From: Bacteroidetes bacterium UBA4416
GTDB taxonomy: Bacteria > Bacteroidota > Bacteroidia > B-17B0 > Aurantibacillaceae
DNA length: 64,000 nt
Assembly: GCA_002390745.1 (NCBI GenBank)
Contig: DGQK01000001.1
Coordinates: 1 to 64,000 of the forward strand
Direction: 5' to 3'
A program made the position numbers and the translations under genes. This document shows, one piece after another, positions 48,053-57,996 of the stretch. Each line of letters starts with the position of its first letter. Position 1 is the first letter of the stretch. The notes beneath the pieces are model-generated. The model made no database searches and was not told where the DNA came from. It saw only the letters and a list, made by a program, of their open reading frames with translations.

Positions 48053-49003
48053 ATGCGTTTGTATCTGATCATGACAGGACTTGTTGCTCTCCTCTGCTTC
48101 CCTGCAAGAGGCCAGAACGTCGATGAGAATACGATCCGGAAACCTTCAGACATGGGCCTGAAAGGGAACGTGAAGCAGGTCAAAAAACGATCGTATTTTG
48201 CCAGACTGGATTCGGGAATTATTGTGCCCGGCAAGGTGTACCGGGGAATCCATTTCAGAGAAGATTATACCGCCAGTTTCAACAGCAATGGGCTTATCAC
48301 ATCATGGACCGGCATGGATGCAGATAAAACCACGGAAGAGCAATGGAGCAAGGAATACCGATATGACAGCCTGGGCAGGATCCGTAAACTCTGCTTCGGT
48401 TCCCGGCCTGTTTTTATATATTGCTATGATTCTCTTTCAGGCAAACTGCATTCTGTTATTCATCCCGGCAACCAAAAAAGCCTTGACCTCCCTGAATCGA
48501 AAGAGTGTTTTTTCTATGATAAAAAAGGGAAGCTGATTAAAAAAACACGAACCGATTACCATTCGGGGACGGAAACATGGACACGGACATTCCATTACAC
48601 CTACGACGCTAAGGGCCGCCTTGTGAAGGAGTCGGGCACATTCACCAACAGCGATTCGGTCAGCGAATACACCTCCTGTATTTACAAAAATAATGAAACG
48701 CTTATGACTTATACATCGCGTGAACCGAAAAGCCCTGAATATCTTCAAAAACTGGATTCAAATGGCAGGCTGGTCGAATACCGCGAAAAATTCAGCGGGG
48801 AAAAATCATTTTCCAATGTTACCTCTTACACCTATAATGCGAATAACGATGTGCTTACAGAAAAACAATACCTTCATGGAAAGATCACCTCTACCGTCAG
48901 TTATCAGTACGACTACGACGCAAATGCCAATTGGATAAAAATGATCGTTTTCTTAAACGACCAGCCGCATTGCATCCATCTCAGGGAGATAAGCTATTAC
49001 TAA
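48053..49003 (+). CDS. Secreted YD-repeat-like protein
   Basis: A 316-aa protein with a signal peptide (MRLYLIMTGLVALLCFPARG). The mature part is built of YD-type strands: YRYDSLGRIRKLCF, FFYDKKGKLIKKTRTDY, FHYTYDAKGRLVKESGTF, SYTYNANNDVLTEKQYLHG. It shares the plan, and the ending with two strands around a TE(K/R)Q motif, with the gene at 46506-47516. There is no toxin domain or processing protease, so it is not a typical RHS toxin. Function unknown; probably surface or periplasmic. Confidence 0.8.
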   Translation: MRLYLIMTGLVALLCFPARGQNVDENTIRKPSDMGLKGNVKQVKKRSYFARLDSGIIVPGKVYRGIHFREDYTASFNSNGLITSWTGMDADKTTEEQWSKEYRYDSLGRIRKLCFGSRPVFIYCYDSLSGKLHSVIHPGNQKSLDLPESKECFFYDKKGKLIKKTRTDYHSGTETWTRTFHYTYDAKGRLVKESGTFTNSDSVSEYTSCIYKNNETLMTYTSREPKSPEYLQKLDSNGRLVEYREKFSGEKSFSNVTSYTYNANNDVLTEKQYLHGKITSTVSYQYDYDANANWIKMIVFLNDQPHCIHLREISYY

Positions 49004-49026
49004 ATTGTTGAAATTACTCCGTTAGT

Positions 49027-50844
49027 TCAGGAATTCGTTGCCTGGGCTTTAAAGTATTCATAAACCAGGGCGGCTTTCGAATTGCCTACAATGGCCGCAA
49101 GCTCTGCCAGCGTGGCTTCTTTAATGCTTTTCACCGACTTTAATTCCGTCAGCAGTTTTTGGGCGGTTTTTTCACTGATGCCTTTGATCTCGGAAAGCTC
49201 GGTTTTAAAGGTTTCCCGGCTCCGCTTATTGCGGTGATGCGTAATCCCGAAGCGATGCGCCTCGTCGCGAATGTGCTGAATGATCTTCAGGGTTTCTGAG
49301 CGCTTATCGAGGTACAACGGAACCGGATCGCCTGGGAAATAGATTTCCTCCAGGCGTTTGGCAATGCCGATCACTGTCACCTTCCCGATCAGGCCCAGCT
49401 TTTCAAGGCTCATAACCGCCGCGCCCAACTGTCCCTTGCCACCGTCGATCACAATGAGCTGAGGCATCGGCAAAGCCTCATCGAGTACCCGCTTATAACG
49501 CCTCCAGATCACTTCCTCCATCGTCGCAAAATCGTCGGGGCCTACTACCGTTTTCACATTGAAATGGCGATACTCTTTTTTAGCGGGTTTGCCATCGATG
49601 AATACCGGCATGGCACTCACAGCATATTCACCCTGGATATTGGAGTTATCAAAGCCTTCGATGCGCCGCGGCTCTTCCTTCATCCTCAGGTCCTTCATCA
49701 TTTGCTGCATGATGCGATCGGTATGCCGCTCAGGATCGATGATGGCCAGCTGCTTTTCACGCTCTTTCTTATAAGCTTCCGCATTGCGGTAACACAGGTC
49801 GAGCAATTGCTTCTTATCACCGATCTTTGGCACTACGTATTTTGCATTCTCAAATGTCAGCTCCGGCTCAAAAGGCACGAAGATCTCCCGGCTCAGGGAC
49901 GAATAGCGCGTCCGGATCTCATTGATGGCAAATACCAGCATCTCCTCGTCGCTTTCGTCCAGCTTCTTCTTCAGCTCCAGGATCTGCGACTGCACGATGG
50001 TTCCGTTCATCACCTTGAAGTAATTGACATAAGCCGTTTTCTCGTCACTGAGGATCGAGAACACATCCGTATCGGTGATCGAAGGATGCACGATGGTGGA
50101 CTTGCTCTGGTATTTTTCGAGAAGCTCGATCTTACGCTTGACAGCCGCCGCCTGTTCAAACTCCAGCTTTTCGGCGTGCGCCTGCATCATTTTTTTCAGG
50201 TCGCGGATCGCAAAATGAATATCGCCCTTGATGATCTCGCGGATATGCCGGATGTCGTCGTCATATTCGCTGCTGCTCTGCAAGCCGATGCAGGGCGCCT
50301 TACAGCGGCCGATCTGGTATTCCAGGCAGGCCCTGAATTTCTTTTTGCGGATGTTCTCTTCCGTGAGGTCGAGCGAGCAGGAGCGCGTGGGAAACAGCTG
50401 CTTGATCAGATCGAGAAGAATGTGCATCGTTGTAACCGAAGGGTAAGGCCCAAACAATTCCATCTCTTCCCTGTTCGGCTGGCGCGAATAAAAAACACGA
50501 GGAAAACGCTCTTTCCGGATCACGATCCAGGGATACGTTTTATCATCGCGGAGGTCGACGTTGTATTTGGGACGAAGGTTTTTGATCAGGTTATTTTCCA
50601 GGATCAGCGCATCCATTTCCGTATCCACTTTTACGGTTTTGATATCGACGATCTTGCGCACCATCAGCCTCAGGCGGTGCGTGTCATGCTCCTTGGAGAA
50701 ATAAGAGAGCACGCGCTTCTTCAGGTTCTTGGCTTTGCCCACGTAGAGCAAATTATTATCTTTATCGTAATAACGGTAAACTCCGGGCGTTTCGGGAATC
50801 GTTTTTAAGATGCTTTGAATATGTTCGGAGAAGTTCTCTATCAC
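49027..50844 (-). CDS. uvrC: Excinuclease ABC subunit C
   Basis: A 605-aa nucleotide excision repair nuclease that makes both cuts around a lesion. GIY-YIG domain at residues ~17-95 (PGVYRYYDKDNNLLYVGKAKNL), UvrB-binding UVR motif at ~205-240 (MMQAHAEKLEFEQAAAVKRK), the RNase H-like C-terminal nuclease (RIEGFDNSNIQGEYAV, VIDGGKGQLGAA), and a helix-hairpin-helix at the end (LSEIKGISEKTAQKLLTEL). It starts with GTG five bases after a -7 box, so its mRNA may be almost leaderless. Confidence 0.97.
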   Translation of the reverse strand: MIENFSEHIQSILKTIPETPGVYRYYDKDNNLLYVGKAKNLKKRVLSYFSKEHDTHRLRLMVRKIVDIKTVKVDTEMDALILENNLIKNLRPKYNVDLRDDKTYPWIVIRKERFPRVFYSRQPNREEMELFGPYPSVTTMHILLDLIKQLFPTRSCSLDLTEENIRKKKFRACLEYQIGRCKAPCIGLQSSSEYDDDIRHIREIIKGDIHFAIRDLKKMMQAHAEKLEFEQAAAVKRKIELLEKYQSKSTIVHPSITDTDVFSILSDEKTAYVNYFKVMNGTIVQSQILELKKKLDESDEEMLVFAINEIRTRYSSLSREIFVPFEPELTFENAKYVVPKIGDKKQLLDLCYRNAEAYKKEREKQLAIIDPERHTDRIMQQMMKDLRMKEEPRRIEGFDNSNIQGEYAVSAMPVFIDGKPAKKEYRHFNVKTVVGPDDFATMEEVIWRRYKRVLDEALPMPQLIVIDGGKGQLGAAVMSLEKLGLIGKVTVIGIAKRLEEIYFPGDPVPLYLDKRSETLKIIQHIRDEAHRFGITHHRNKRSRETFKTELSEIKGISEKTAQKLLTELKSVKSIKEATLAELAAIVGNSKAALVYEYFKAQATNS

Positions 50845-50849
50845 GTCTG

Positions 50850-50857
50850 CAAAGGTA
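50850..50857 (-). promoter_or_regulatory. -7 promoter element of uvrC
   Basis: TACCTTTG on the minus strand, an exact consensus match, five bases from the GTG start. Confidence 0.5.
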
Positions 50858-50882
50858 AAATTTTATCATAGTTTTTTCGTTA

Positions 50883-51866
50883 ATTTATCCCATCTACACC
50901 GGCAAAACCATATTCATTTCCCCCCTGGACTGGGGCCTGGGCCACGCCACACGCTGTGTGCCGCTGATCAGGCACCTGATGGCCGACAATACCGTGATCC
51001 TGGGCATAACACCCGGAACAGCGCCTGTGCTCAGGGAAGAATTTCCGGGGCTGAAAACGGCTGACATCGAGCCTTACCGGATCCGGTATAGTAAGTCCCT
51101 GCCGCTTTTATTGAAGTTATTCAGCGATGCTCCCCGGATTGCGGGCGTGATCAAAAAGGAACAGCAGCAGCTGAAGGCTATCGTGAAGGAGCATGGCGTT
51201 GACCTCATCATCAGCGACAACCGTTTGGGACTATACCATGATCATGTGGAAAGCATTTACATCACGCACCAGCTGAACATCAAAGCCGGGATCTGGTCGT
51301 CAACCGCCAGCCGCATTCACCGCCACTACATGCAAAAGTTCAGCAAGGTGTGGGTGCCCGATTATGAAGACCGCAGGCTGTCGCTGGCGGGCGAGCTCTC
51401 CGAAAATCAAGGTTTGGATCATGTGGAATACATCGGCCCCCTGAGCAGACTGGACCACGGGGTAAACAAAAGAGGATTTATGGATTACCTGCTTCTGTTA
51501 TCAGGAGCCGAGCCGCAGCGAAGCCTTCTGGAGAAAGCGCTGTGCGGAGCATTTCGCCATACTAACAAACAGGTCGTTCTCGTCAGAGGCACCAGGGCTC
51601 CGCGCGCGGTGTCTTTTCCAGAAGGGATGACCGTGATCGACCTGGCAGATGCCGCGCAGCTGTCGCAACTGATCGCTGATGCGGAAACCATCGTTTGCCG
51701 CAGCGGCTACAGCAGCCTCATGGACCTGCACCTCGCCCGGAAAAAGCAAGCTGTACTCATCCCCACGCCAGGGCAAACAGAGCAGGAATACCTGGCCCGG
51801 TACTGGAATGCCCGCTTTGGCACAAGTCTGCTGGAACAGTCCCACGTCGGAGGCTGGAAACCCTGA
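50883..51866 (+). CDS. GT28/MurG-like glycosyltransferase with no clear start codon
   Basis: The conserved N-terminal block FISPLDWGLGHATRCVPLIR lies before the first usable start (GTG at 50958), so a start there would remove the nucleotide-sugar-binding loop. Upstream the frame is open but contains no ATG, GTG or TTG; ATT at 50883 or ATC at 50892 are the only candidates. Other family marks: VDLIISDNRLGLYHDHVESIYITHQ in two steps, WVPDYE, and a C-terminal half with ETIVCRSGYSSLMDL and a glycosyltransferase-B fold. It is likely a membrane-associated glycosyltransferase of cell-surface sugars. Divergent from uvrC with about 38 bases between starts. Start position uncertain; the product is well supported. 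Confidence 0.75.
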   Translation: MYPIYTGKTIFISPLDWGLGHATRCVPLIRHLMADNTVILGITPGTAPVLREEFPGLKTADIEPYRIRYSKSLPLLLKLFSDAPRIAGVIKKEQQQLKAIVKEHGVDLIISDNRLGLYHDHVESIYITHQLNIKAGIWSSTASRIHRHYMQKFSKVWVPDYEDRRLSLAGELSENQGLDHVEYIGPLSRLDHGVNKRGFMDYLLLLSGAEPQRSLLEKALCGAFRHTNKQVVLVRGTRAPRAVSFPEGMTVIDLADAAQLSQLIADAETIVCRSGYSSLMDLHLARKKQAVLIPTPGQTEQEYLARYWNARFGTSLLEQSHVGGWKP

Positions 51867-51942
51867 GCCAATTCACAGGCAGGCTTTGATAACTCGGCAT
51901 CTGAAGGCGGCTTTTGTCTTTCCTTTCCTCCTACTTTAGATC

Positions 51943-54558
51943 GTGGCTGTTTTCAGAAAAATCGCTTTTTACCTGTTCCTGGCAGCGTCGCTGGGAGTGG
52001 CTGTGTGGGCCTATTTCTGGCTGCGCGAGAGCAAAGCACCGCAAACATCCGTCCGCGAGCACATTCCGGGCACAGCCTCTGCCGTGATAGAAACAAGGCA
52101 GATCCATGGCCTGGTGCAGCAGCTCACCCGCCAGAACCTGATCTGGAACTCGCTGCTCACGGAAGAGGCCTTCGCCAATGCGCAAAAAGGCATCCAGTAC
52201 CTTGACTCACTCACCCGCGCATCGGAAGAGGTGTCAGCCATGCTCGAAGACAACCCTGTTTACTGGAGCTTTGTGAAAGAAGGTGCAAAGAATGAGCACC
52301 TGATCCAATTCAAACTCAAAGAGCAAAAGGATGCTGAGCTCGTGGAGCAATTTTTCGGTCGTGTATTCAGCAGTAACAATTCAGTATCTTCTTTCAAAGC
52401 GTACGACGTGAACGTAAACGGAAAAGCATGGCTGGCAGCCTGCGTGAACGGTATTGTGTATTTTTGCTCGGACCCCGGCTTACTGCAACAAAGCACCCGG
52501 CTTCAAAAAAACGAATCGCTGGCCTACAACCCAACGTTCCTGAAGCTTCAGAAACTGAACGGACGGCAAAACACACAGGTCTTTCTCAACCACCACCTGT
52601 CGGGCCTGCTCAACAAAAGCCTCTTCACTAACCAATCCCTCTTCAGCCTGGGAATAGAGCTCAATGAGCTTAGCTGCACGGGTTATACCATCCCCGACAG
52701 TCATACGTTTTTTTCAGCCATTGCCGGACAAGCGGAAACGGAATTCCGACAGATCGAAAGACTGCCGGATCATGCCTCTTCCGTAATGGGCATTTCCCTT
52801 AGCCAGGCAGAGCGGTTCTTTAAAGACAACGAGGCCCTGCTTCCCTCAGACCTTTCAGAAAAAAACAAAACGGCCTGGCGGATCATCAATGACAGCGCCT
52901 TGTACAACATGGAACTGGAAGTGCACGAAAACATCAATGGAGGGCTCATCCTGGGAAATTACTGGCTGAACGGCCAGGCCGAACAGCTGCTGCAGATCAA
53001 TACCGGGGATGAGGCCAAGGCGGAGCAATTCCTGAAGGTGATCAGCGATAGCCTGGTCAGCGTCAACGAGCTCAGCGCATTCCACATCCGCAAAAACTAC
53101 ACTCAGCTGTTCTCTTTTCACGACGCCACCTCCGCTATGCCATACGCCTGCATCTCTTCCGGAGAGCTTATCCTGATGAGCAGCAAGGCCATGCTGGACT
53201 ATTATGCAGCTTGTATGAGAAGCAGCAGCATCCTGGGTAAGAACACAACGTTCATGGCCTATGCCGGCGAGAACCTCTTCGAGCCTTCGCAGTATGTGTA
53301 TTACGAGAATTACGACCTCATCAAGCACAGCAACTTTCAGAGGCTCATCAACTCCCTTGAGCTGAATACCGGCGACGATGTGCTGTCACACCTTTCTTTG
53401 AGCATGAAAGCATACGGCGGCGCCCTGCAAATGCGCCTTCATGCCACACATAAGCAGGAACAGGCTTTCAGCGAATCGAACAAGGATGTGCTCTGGTCTT
53501 ATGCCGCCGACTCTTCCGTGACCTCGCCGGTGTTTGTATTCACCAACCACCTTACCCAAGAGCACGAGCTTTGCTTCCAGGATCAGGCAAATACGCTTTA
53601 CCTCGTTAGCTCCACCGGAAAGTCCCTCTGGAAGAAGAAAATCCAAGAAGCGCTACGATCCCGCATCTATACAGTAGACATTTTCAAAAACGGCAAGCTC
53701 CAGATGTTGTTCAATACGGATAACTACCTGCACCTGATCGACCGTAACGGGAATTACGTGCAGGGCTACCCGGTGAAGCTACCGCAGAGAGCCACATCTC
53801 CGATAACGGTGCTGGATTACGACAAAACAAAAGACTACCGCATCTTCATTGCCTGCGCCGATAAAAAAATCTATAACTATTCCCTGTACGGGATAAGAAC
53901 GGAAGGCTACACGCCCCTGAAAACCGACCATGTGGTAAGGCTCCCCGTTTACTATACCAGGGTAGGCCCCAGCGATTACCTGATCACGGTGGATGAAGGC
54001 GGCAGGCTGTACGCTTTCAGCCGTAAAGGTGAAGGGCGCATCGACTTCAGGAATAAAGCGGTACAAAGCCTACAGGACATCTATGTATCGCTGGGCACTA
54101 ACCTGGACAATACCAAGATCATTTATGTAGACGACAAGAACAACCTGCTTAATAAAATTTCCCTTTCGGATAAAAAGGAAACCTTGAAGCTGGGCGATGA
54201 GATCCATGGCTTCCGCGTCGCATTCGACCTCCTGAACGATGACAAGCAAATGGACATGATCGTGTATGGAGACGGGGCCCTGCATGCCTATGACCTGTTC
54301 TCCGGAAAGCTGTTCGAGAGCTACAATGAGCAGGCGGTATACCGCGATGCCCTGTTCGCCTATACGGAAAACAGTCAGCAGGTCATTGCCTTCGACCAGG
54401 CGGGCGAAAAGCTCGACTTTATAGACCTTGGCGGAAAGCCGTTGTACAGCATAGGAAATGTAAGCACTATTCCGTTGGTCACACAGCTGTATAAAGACGG
54501 GAAAACATACCTGGTAACCGTCAGCGGCTCAAAGCTGAATTGCAGGCGTTTGAATTGA
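51943..54558 (+). CDS. Membrane-anchored protein with DUF3352-like and propeller domains
   Basis: An 871-aa protein with one N-terminal membrane helix (residues ~5-26). Residues ~35-480 resemble the DUF3352 kind of extracytoplasmic domain (IPGTASAVIETRQIHGLVQQL, YWSFVKEGAKNEHLIQFKL). Residues ~500-870 form a PQQ-like beta-propeller (TLYLVSSTGKSLWKKKIQE, LHLIDRNGNYVQGYPVKL, LYAFSRKGEGRIDF). No family assignment is certain. It starts with GTG, three bases after a TACTTTAG box. Expected on the outer face of the inner membrane. The gene follows the glycosyltransferase by 76 bases. Confidence 0.7.
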   Translation: MAVFRKIAFYLFLAASLGVAVWAYFWLRESKAPQTSVREHIPGTASAVIETRQIHGLVQQLTRQNLIWNSLLTEEAFANAQKGIQYLDSLTRASEEVSAMLEDNPVYWSFVKEGAKNEHLIQFKLKEQKDAELVEQFFGRVFSSNNSVSSFKAYDVNVNGKAWLAACVNGIVYFCSDPGLLQQSTRLQKNESLAYNPTFLKLQKLNGRQNTQVFLNHHLSGLLNKSLFTNQSLFSLGIELNELSCTGYTIPDSHTFFSAIAGQAETEFRQIERLPDHASSVMGISLSQAERFFKDNEALLPSDLSEKNKTAWRIINDSALYNMELEVHENINGGLILGNYWLNGQAEQLLQINTGDEAKAEQFLKVISDSLVSVNELSAFHIRKNYTQLFSFHDATSAMPYACISSGELILMSSKAMLDYYAACMRSSSILGKNTTFMAYAGENLFEPSQYVYYENYDLIKHSNFQRLINSLELNTGDDVLSHLSLSMKAYGGALQMRLHATHKQEQAFSESNKDVLWSYAADSSVTSPVFVFTNHLTQEHELCFQDQANTLYLVSSTGKSLWKKKIQEALRSRIYTVDIFKNGKLQMLFNTDNYLHLIDRNGNYVQGYPVKLPQRATSPITVLDYDKTKDYRIFIACADKKIYNYSLYGIRTEGYTPLKTDHVVRLPVYYTRVGPSDYLITVDEGGRLYAFSRKGEGRIDFRNKAVQSLQDIYVSLGTNLDNTKIIYVDDKNNLLNKISLSDKKETLKLGDEIHGFRVAFDLLNDDKQMDMIVYGDGALHAYDLFSGKLFESYNEQAVYRDALFAYTENSQQVIAFDQAGEKLDFIDLGGKPLYSIGNVSTIPLVTQLYKDGKTYLVTVSGSKLNCRRLN

Positions 54559-54623
54559 GCGTATTACGGCATTGTTCCAATGATTCAGGCATATAAATAG
54601 ATTGCTTATCGCAAAACAATGCC

Positions 54624-55316
54624 ATGAATTATGAATTTGAGTGGGAACGCATCCTTTTCAATCAGCTGCCCCCGCATTTCCTCGTTGAAGTAGCCATACG
54701 CTCTACGGTGATGTTCCTCATCCTGCTGGTGGTTCTGAAACTTACCGGCAAGCGAGGCATCAAGCAACTCTCGGTTTTCGAAACAGTGATCATTATTTCG
54801 CTGGGCTCGGCGGCGGGCGATCCGATGTTTTATGAGGATGTGGGCCTGATACCGGCCATCGGCGTCTTTCTGGTGGTACTGATCTTATACCGCCTGGTGA
54901 CCTGGCTCACCGGCAAAAGCCCCTGGTTTGAAAAGCTGATCGAAGGAAAAACCGAATGCCTGATCGAAAACGGGAAGTTCTCTCCCAGTAAATTTGAAAG
55001 AGAGAGTTTATCGCAGGATGAATTCTTTACCGAGCTCCGCCTGAAAAGCATTGAGCACCTCGGGCAGGTAAAGCAGGCCTACCTGGAAACTACGGGCGAT
55101 GTGAGTGTTTTCTTTTATGAGGACGAAGAGGTAAAATACGGACTCCCGATAAGGCCCGAATTGTTTTGCCGGAAAACGGATCAGATCCCGAAGGCAGGTA
55201 TTTACAGCTGCTCCAAATGCGGCGACACCGGAGAGCGGAAGCCGGGCAAACACACCTGCCCTGTTTGCAGCAATACGCAGTGGGTTCCTTCTATCAATAC
55301 CAGGCGAATTGCCTAA
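54624..55316 (+). CDS. DUF421 (YetF-like) membrane protein with a C-terminal zinc ribbon
   Basis: A 230-aa protein. Residues ~20-105 hold three membrane segments with family marks (TVMFLILLVVLKLTGKRGIKQLSVFE in the first two, IISLGSAAGDPMFY). Residues ~110-170 are the cytoplasmic DUF421 domain (IEGKTECLIENGKFS, LSQDEFFTELRLKSI). After it, YSCSKCGDTGERKPGKHTCPVC has a Cys-x2-Cys ... Cys-x2-Cys pattern typical of a zinc ribbon, an addition to the plain YetF plan. Function unknown. ATG start. Confidence 0.88.
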   Translation: MNYEFEWERILFNQLPPHFLVEVAIRSTVMFLILLVVLKLTGKRGIKQLSVFETVIIISLGSAAGDPMFYEDVGLIPAIGVFLVVLILYRLVTWLTGKSPWFEKLIEGKTECLIENGKFSPSKFERESLSQDEFFTELRLKSIEHLGQVKQAYLETTGDVSVFFYEDEEVKYGLPIRPELFCRKTDQIPKAGIYSCSKCGDTGERKPGKHTCPVCSNTQWVPSINTRRIA

Positions 55317-55368
55317 ACTCAGAATTTCTGACCCTTTGACAGGTATGGACGTATATCAGCACATGCTG

Positions 55369-56574
55369 CTAACGTCCGAAACGGTAGCAATGTGCCAGCG
55401 GATGCTGCCGTCCTTCCAGCAGAGCAAGCACGATTTCCATACCCTGCACCGAAAAGGTGATGCCATTGCCGCCAAAACCCAATACAAACAAGGCGCCAGG
55501 GAACTCCGGCGACTCGCCGATATAAGGCAGTCCGTCTTTCGTGGTACCGAAGATCCCTGCCCAGGAAAAATCCTCGATGAAGGAAATACCGGGCATCATC
55601 TCTCCCAGCATCTCCTGAAGCTTTCGTGACTTGCGCTCCTTAATTTTATTCTGGAAAAATGTAAGGCCGGTGAGCGCATCTTCTCCGCCCACAAGGAACC
55701 TTCCGTCGTCGGTGCTACGCATGTACAGGTAGGGCGAGCCGGTATCCCATACCAGGGTCTTCTTTAATTTTTCGGGGATCGCTATTCCCTGTTCGCTGAT
55801 GCAGGCGTAGGTGTAAAATACATCTGCCGTTTTTTCTTTCAAAAGCCCGGTTGCTTCATAGCCGGTGCAGTATATCATCTTCCGGCAATGCACCGTAGCA
55901 TCACCCTCCGCAACAATTAAGCAACCGTCTGCATCCTGCTTTGTTTCTTTAATGACCGTCTGGTCGTATACTTTCATTCCGCGGGAAACATTGAAGGCGA
56001 TGAGCTCATGTGCCAATCGGTATGCATCCACGCTGGCCGCAGTTTCTGAGAGGATCCCACCCCAGCACCTGAGCCCGTATTCTTTTTCTATTTCCTCCGC
56101 GCCAAGCCAGCTGACGCCCAGCTTATGTTTGCGACGCAGCTCAAATTCGGACCTGAGCCATTCCAGGTCAGACTGTTCACGGGCAACGTACAGCGACGTT
56201 TTGCGTTCAAAACCGCAGTCCAATTGGTATTTCCCGATCAGCTCCCCAAGCCGCTGAATGGCTTCGATACCGGATTTATAGCAAAGCGCAGCCTGCTCTT
56301 CGCCGATCATATCCGCCAGGCGGTACAAAGGCACGTCGATCTCGTACTGCAACATGCTGGTTGTAGCCGCAGTGCTTCCGTTTGCAATATCCCGTTTATC
56401 AAGCAACACCACGCTATAGCCTTTCTCCGTGAGGGCATGGCTGATAAGCGCACCGGTAATGCCGCCGCCAATCACAGCCACATCACAGGTTTCATGATGA
56501 TCGTGCAGGGAAGGGTAACTGTGAAGGAGGCCATTGGCCAACAACCAGAAAGACTCGTAGGTTCTTAGACGCAT
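55369..56574 (-). CDS. FAD-dependent oxidoreductase (DadA/glycine oxidase family)
   Basis: A 401-aa protein with an FAD-binding CDVAVIGGGITGALISHAL near residue 30 and the C-terminal VLGFGGNGITFSVQGMEI where FAD is also bound. The middle part (STAATTSMLQYEIDVPLYRL) resembles enzymes that oxidise amines or amino acids, with a substrate that is not predictable. No C-terminal Rieske iron-sulfur motif (C-x-H/C-x2-H) is present. ATG at 56574 (MRLRTYESFW) is preferred; the longer frame to 56616 adds residues not expected in the family. Confidence 0.85.
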   Translation of the reverse strand: MRLRTYESFWLLANGLLHSYPSLHDHHETCDVAVIGGGITGALISHALTEKGYSVVLLDKRDIANGSTAATTSMLQYEIDVPLYRLADMIGEEQAALCYKSGIEAIQRLGELIGKYQLDCGFERKTSLYVAREQSDLEWLRSEFELRRKHKLGVSWLGAEEIEKEYGLRCWGGILSETAASVDAYRLAHELIAFNVSRGMKVYDQTVIKETKQDADGCLIVAEGDATVHCRKMIYCTGYEATGLLKEKTADVFYTYACISEQGIAIPEKLKKTLVWDTGSPYLYMRSTDDGRFLVGGEDALTGLTFFQNKIKERKSRKLQEMLGEMMPGISFIEDFSWAGIFGTTKDGLPYIGESPEFPGALFVLGFGGNGITFSVQGMEIVLALLEGRQHPLAHCYRFGR

Positions 56575-56758
56575 AAATAATCTATTGACAGGAACAATCA
56601 GCTTTGCCAATTGCATGCCTTGCCTCGGGAGCCTTGATTGGAGAGGCCTGGCAGGCTTATTCGTTCAACAAACAACAATCTGTGTAAAAAACTCCACATT
56701 AAAGCGAAGCGGGATAACACATCCCGATACCATTTTTAATAACCCCGATTCTCAGGGT

Positions 56759-57958
56759 CTAATACTGGAACTTCCCGAACTCCGATTCGATGGTCACTTT
56801 TTTACCTTCGTGGGCTTCCACGCGACCGATAATCTGCGCATCGATATTAAATGATTTGGAAATGGCGATCACCTGTTGTGCATGTTCTTCCGGAAGATAG
56901 ATCTCGAGGCGGTGGCCCATGTTAAAGACCTTATACATTTCCTTGTAGTCGGTCTGGCTCTGCTCATGGATAAGCCTGAAAAGCGGCGGCAAAGGAAACA
57001 GGTTATCCTTGATGATATGCACGTTCTCTACGAAGTGCAGTACCTTGGTTTGTGCGCCGCCACTGCAATGCACGATGCCATTGATCTTTCCTGGCAGCTG
57101 TTCCAGGATCTTTTTGACGACTGGCGCATAGGTCCGTGTCGGAGAAAGCACCAGCTTGCCGGCGTCGACCTTTTCATTCACCGTTTTTCCCTCAATCGTC
57201 GTATAGCTCACGTCGATCTTATCAGTGAGGTTCAGCTTTCCGGAATAGGTGACCTCTTCGGGCAGGGCGCCATCGTACGACTCGGGATACTTCGCCGCTA
57301 CCAGTTTATTGAACACATCGTGCCTGGCGCTGGTAAGGCCGTTGCTACCCATGCCTCCGTTGTATTCCGTTTCGTAGGTAGCTTTTCCTGATGAGGACAA
57401 GCCCACGATCACGTTTCCGGCTTTGATGTTATGATTGGAAACGACCTCCGAGCGCTTCATGCGACACACCACCGTGCTGTCGACGATCAGTGTCCGCACC
57501 AGGTCACCCACATCAGCCGTTTCGCCGCCGGTGGAGCGAATGTCGATCCCATTGTCGCGCAGGCTTTGCAGCACCTCTTCGGTTCCGTTGATGATGGCGG
57601 AAATAACCTCGCCGGGGATCAATCCCTTGTTCCGGCCAATGGTAGATGAGAGCAGGATATTATTCGTTGCGCCTACACAGATCAGATCATCGATGTTCAT
57701 GATCACCGCATCCTGCGCTATGCCCTTCCATACGCCCAGGTCGCCTGTTTCTTTCCAGTACATGTAGGCCAGGGAAGATTTGGTACCTGCGCCGTCGGCA
57801 TGCATGATGATGCAATGCTCTTCGCTTCCTGTCAGATGATCGGGAACGATCTTACAAAATGCCTGTGGAAACAAGCCTTTATCGATATTGGAAATGGCGT
57901 TGTGCACATCTTCTTTGGATGCGGAAACGCCGCGCAGGTTATATTTAGTGTCGGACAT
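56759..57958 (-). CDS. purM: Phosphoribosylformylglycinamidine cyclo-ligase (AIR synthase)
   Basis: A 399-aa protein of the PurM/HypE/SelD ATP-binding superfamily that closes FGAM to AIR in purine synthesis. Seen motifs: HADGAGTKSSLAYMYW with the catalytic-site loop, DAVIMNIDDLICVGA and RSTGGETADVGDLVRTL. It is about 50 residues longer than E. coli PurM and of the divergent Bacteroidota form. No other pur gene is adjacent. ATG start. Confidence 0.9.
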   Translation of the reverse strand: MSDTKYNLRGVSASKEDVHNAISNIDKGLFPQAFCKIVPDHLTGSEEHCIIMHADGAGTKSSLAYMYWKETGDLGVWKGIAQDAVIMNIDDLICVGATNNILLSSTIGRNKGLIPGEVISAIINGTEEVLQSLRDNGIDIRSTGGETADVGDLVRTLIVDSTVVCRMKRSEVVSNHNIKAGNVIVGLSSSGKATYETEYNGGMGSNGLTSARHDVFNKLVAAKYPESYDGALPEEVTYSGKLNLTDKIDVSYTTIEGKTVNEKVDAGKLVLSPTRTYAPVVKKILEQLPGKINGIVHCSGGAQTKVLHFVENVHIIKDNLFPLPPLFRLIHEQSQTDYKEMYKVFNMGHRLEIYLPEEHAQQVIAISKSFNIDAQIIGRVEAHEGKKVTIESEFGKFQY

Positions 57959-57996
57959 GTTTCAAATTTCGGAATAATTCATTGACAATTTTTGAT

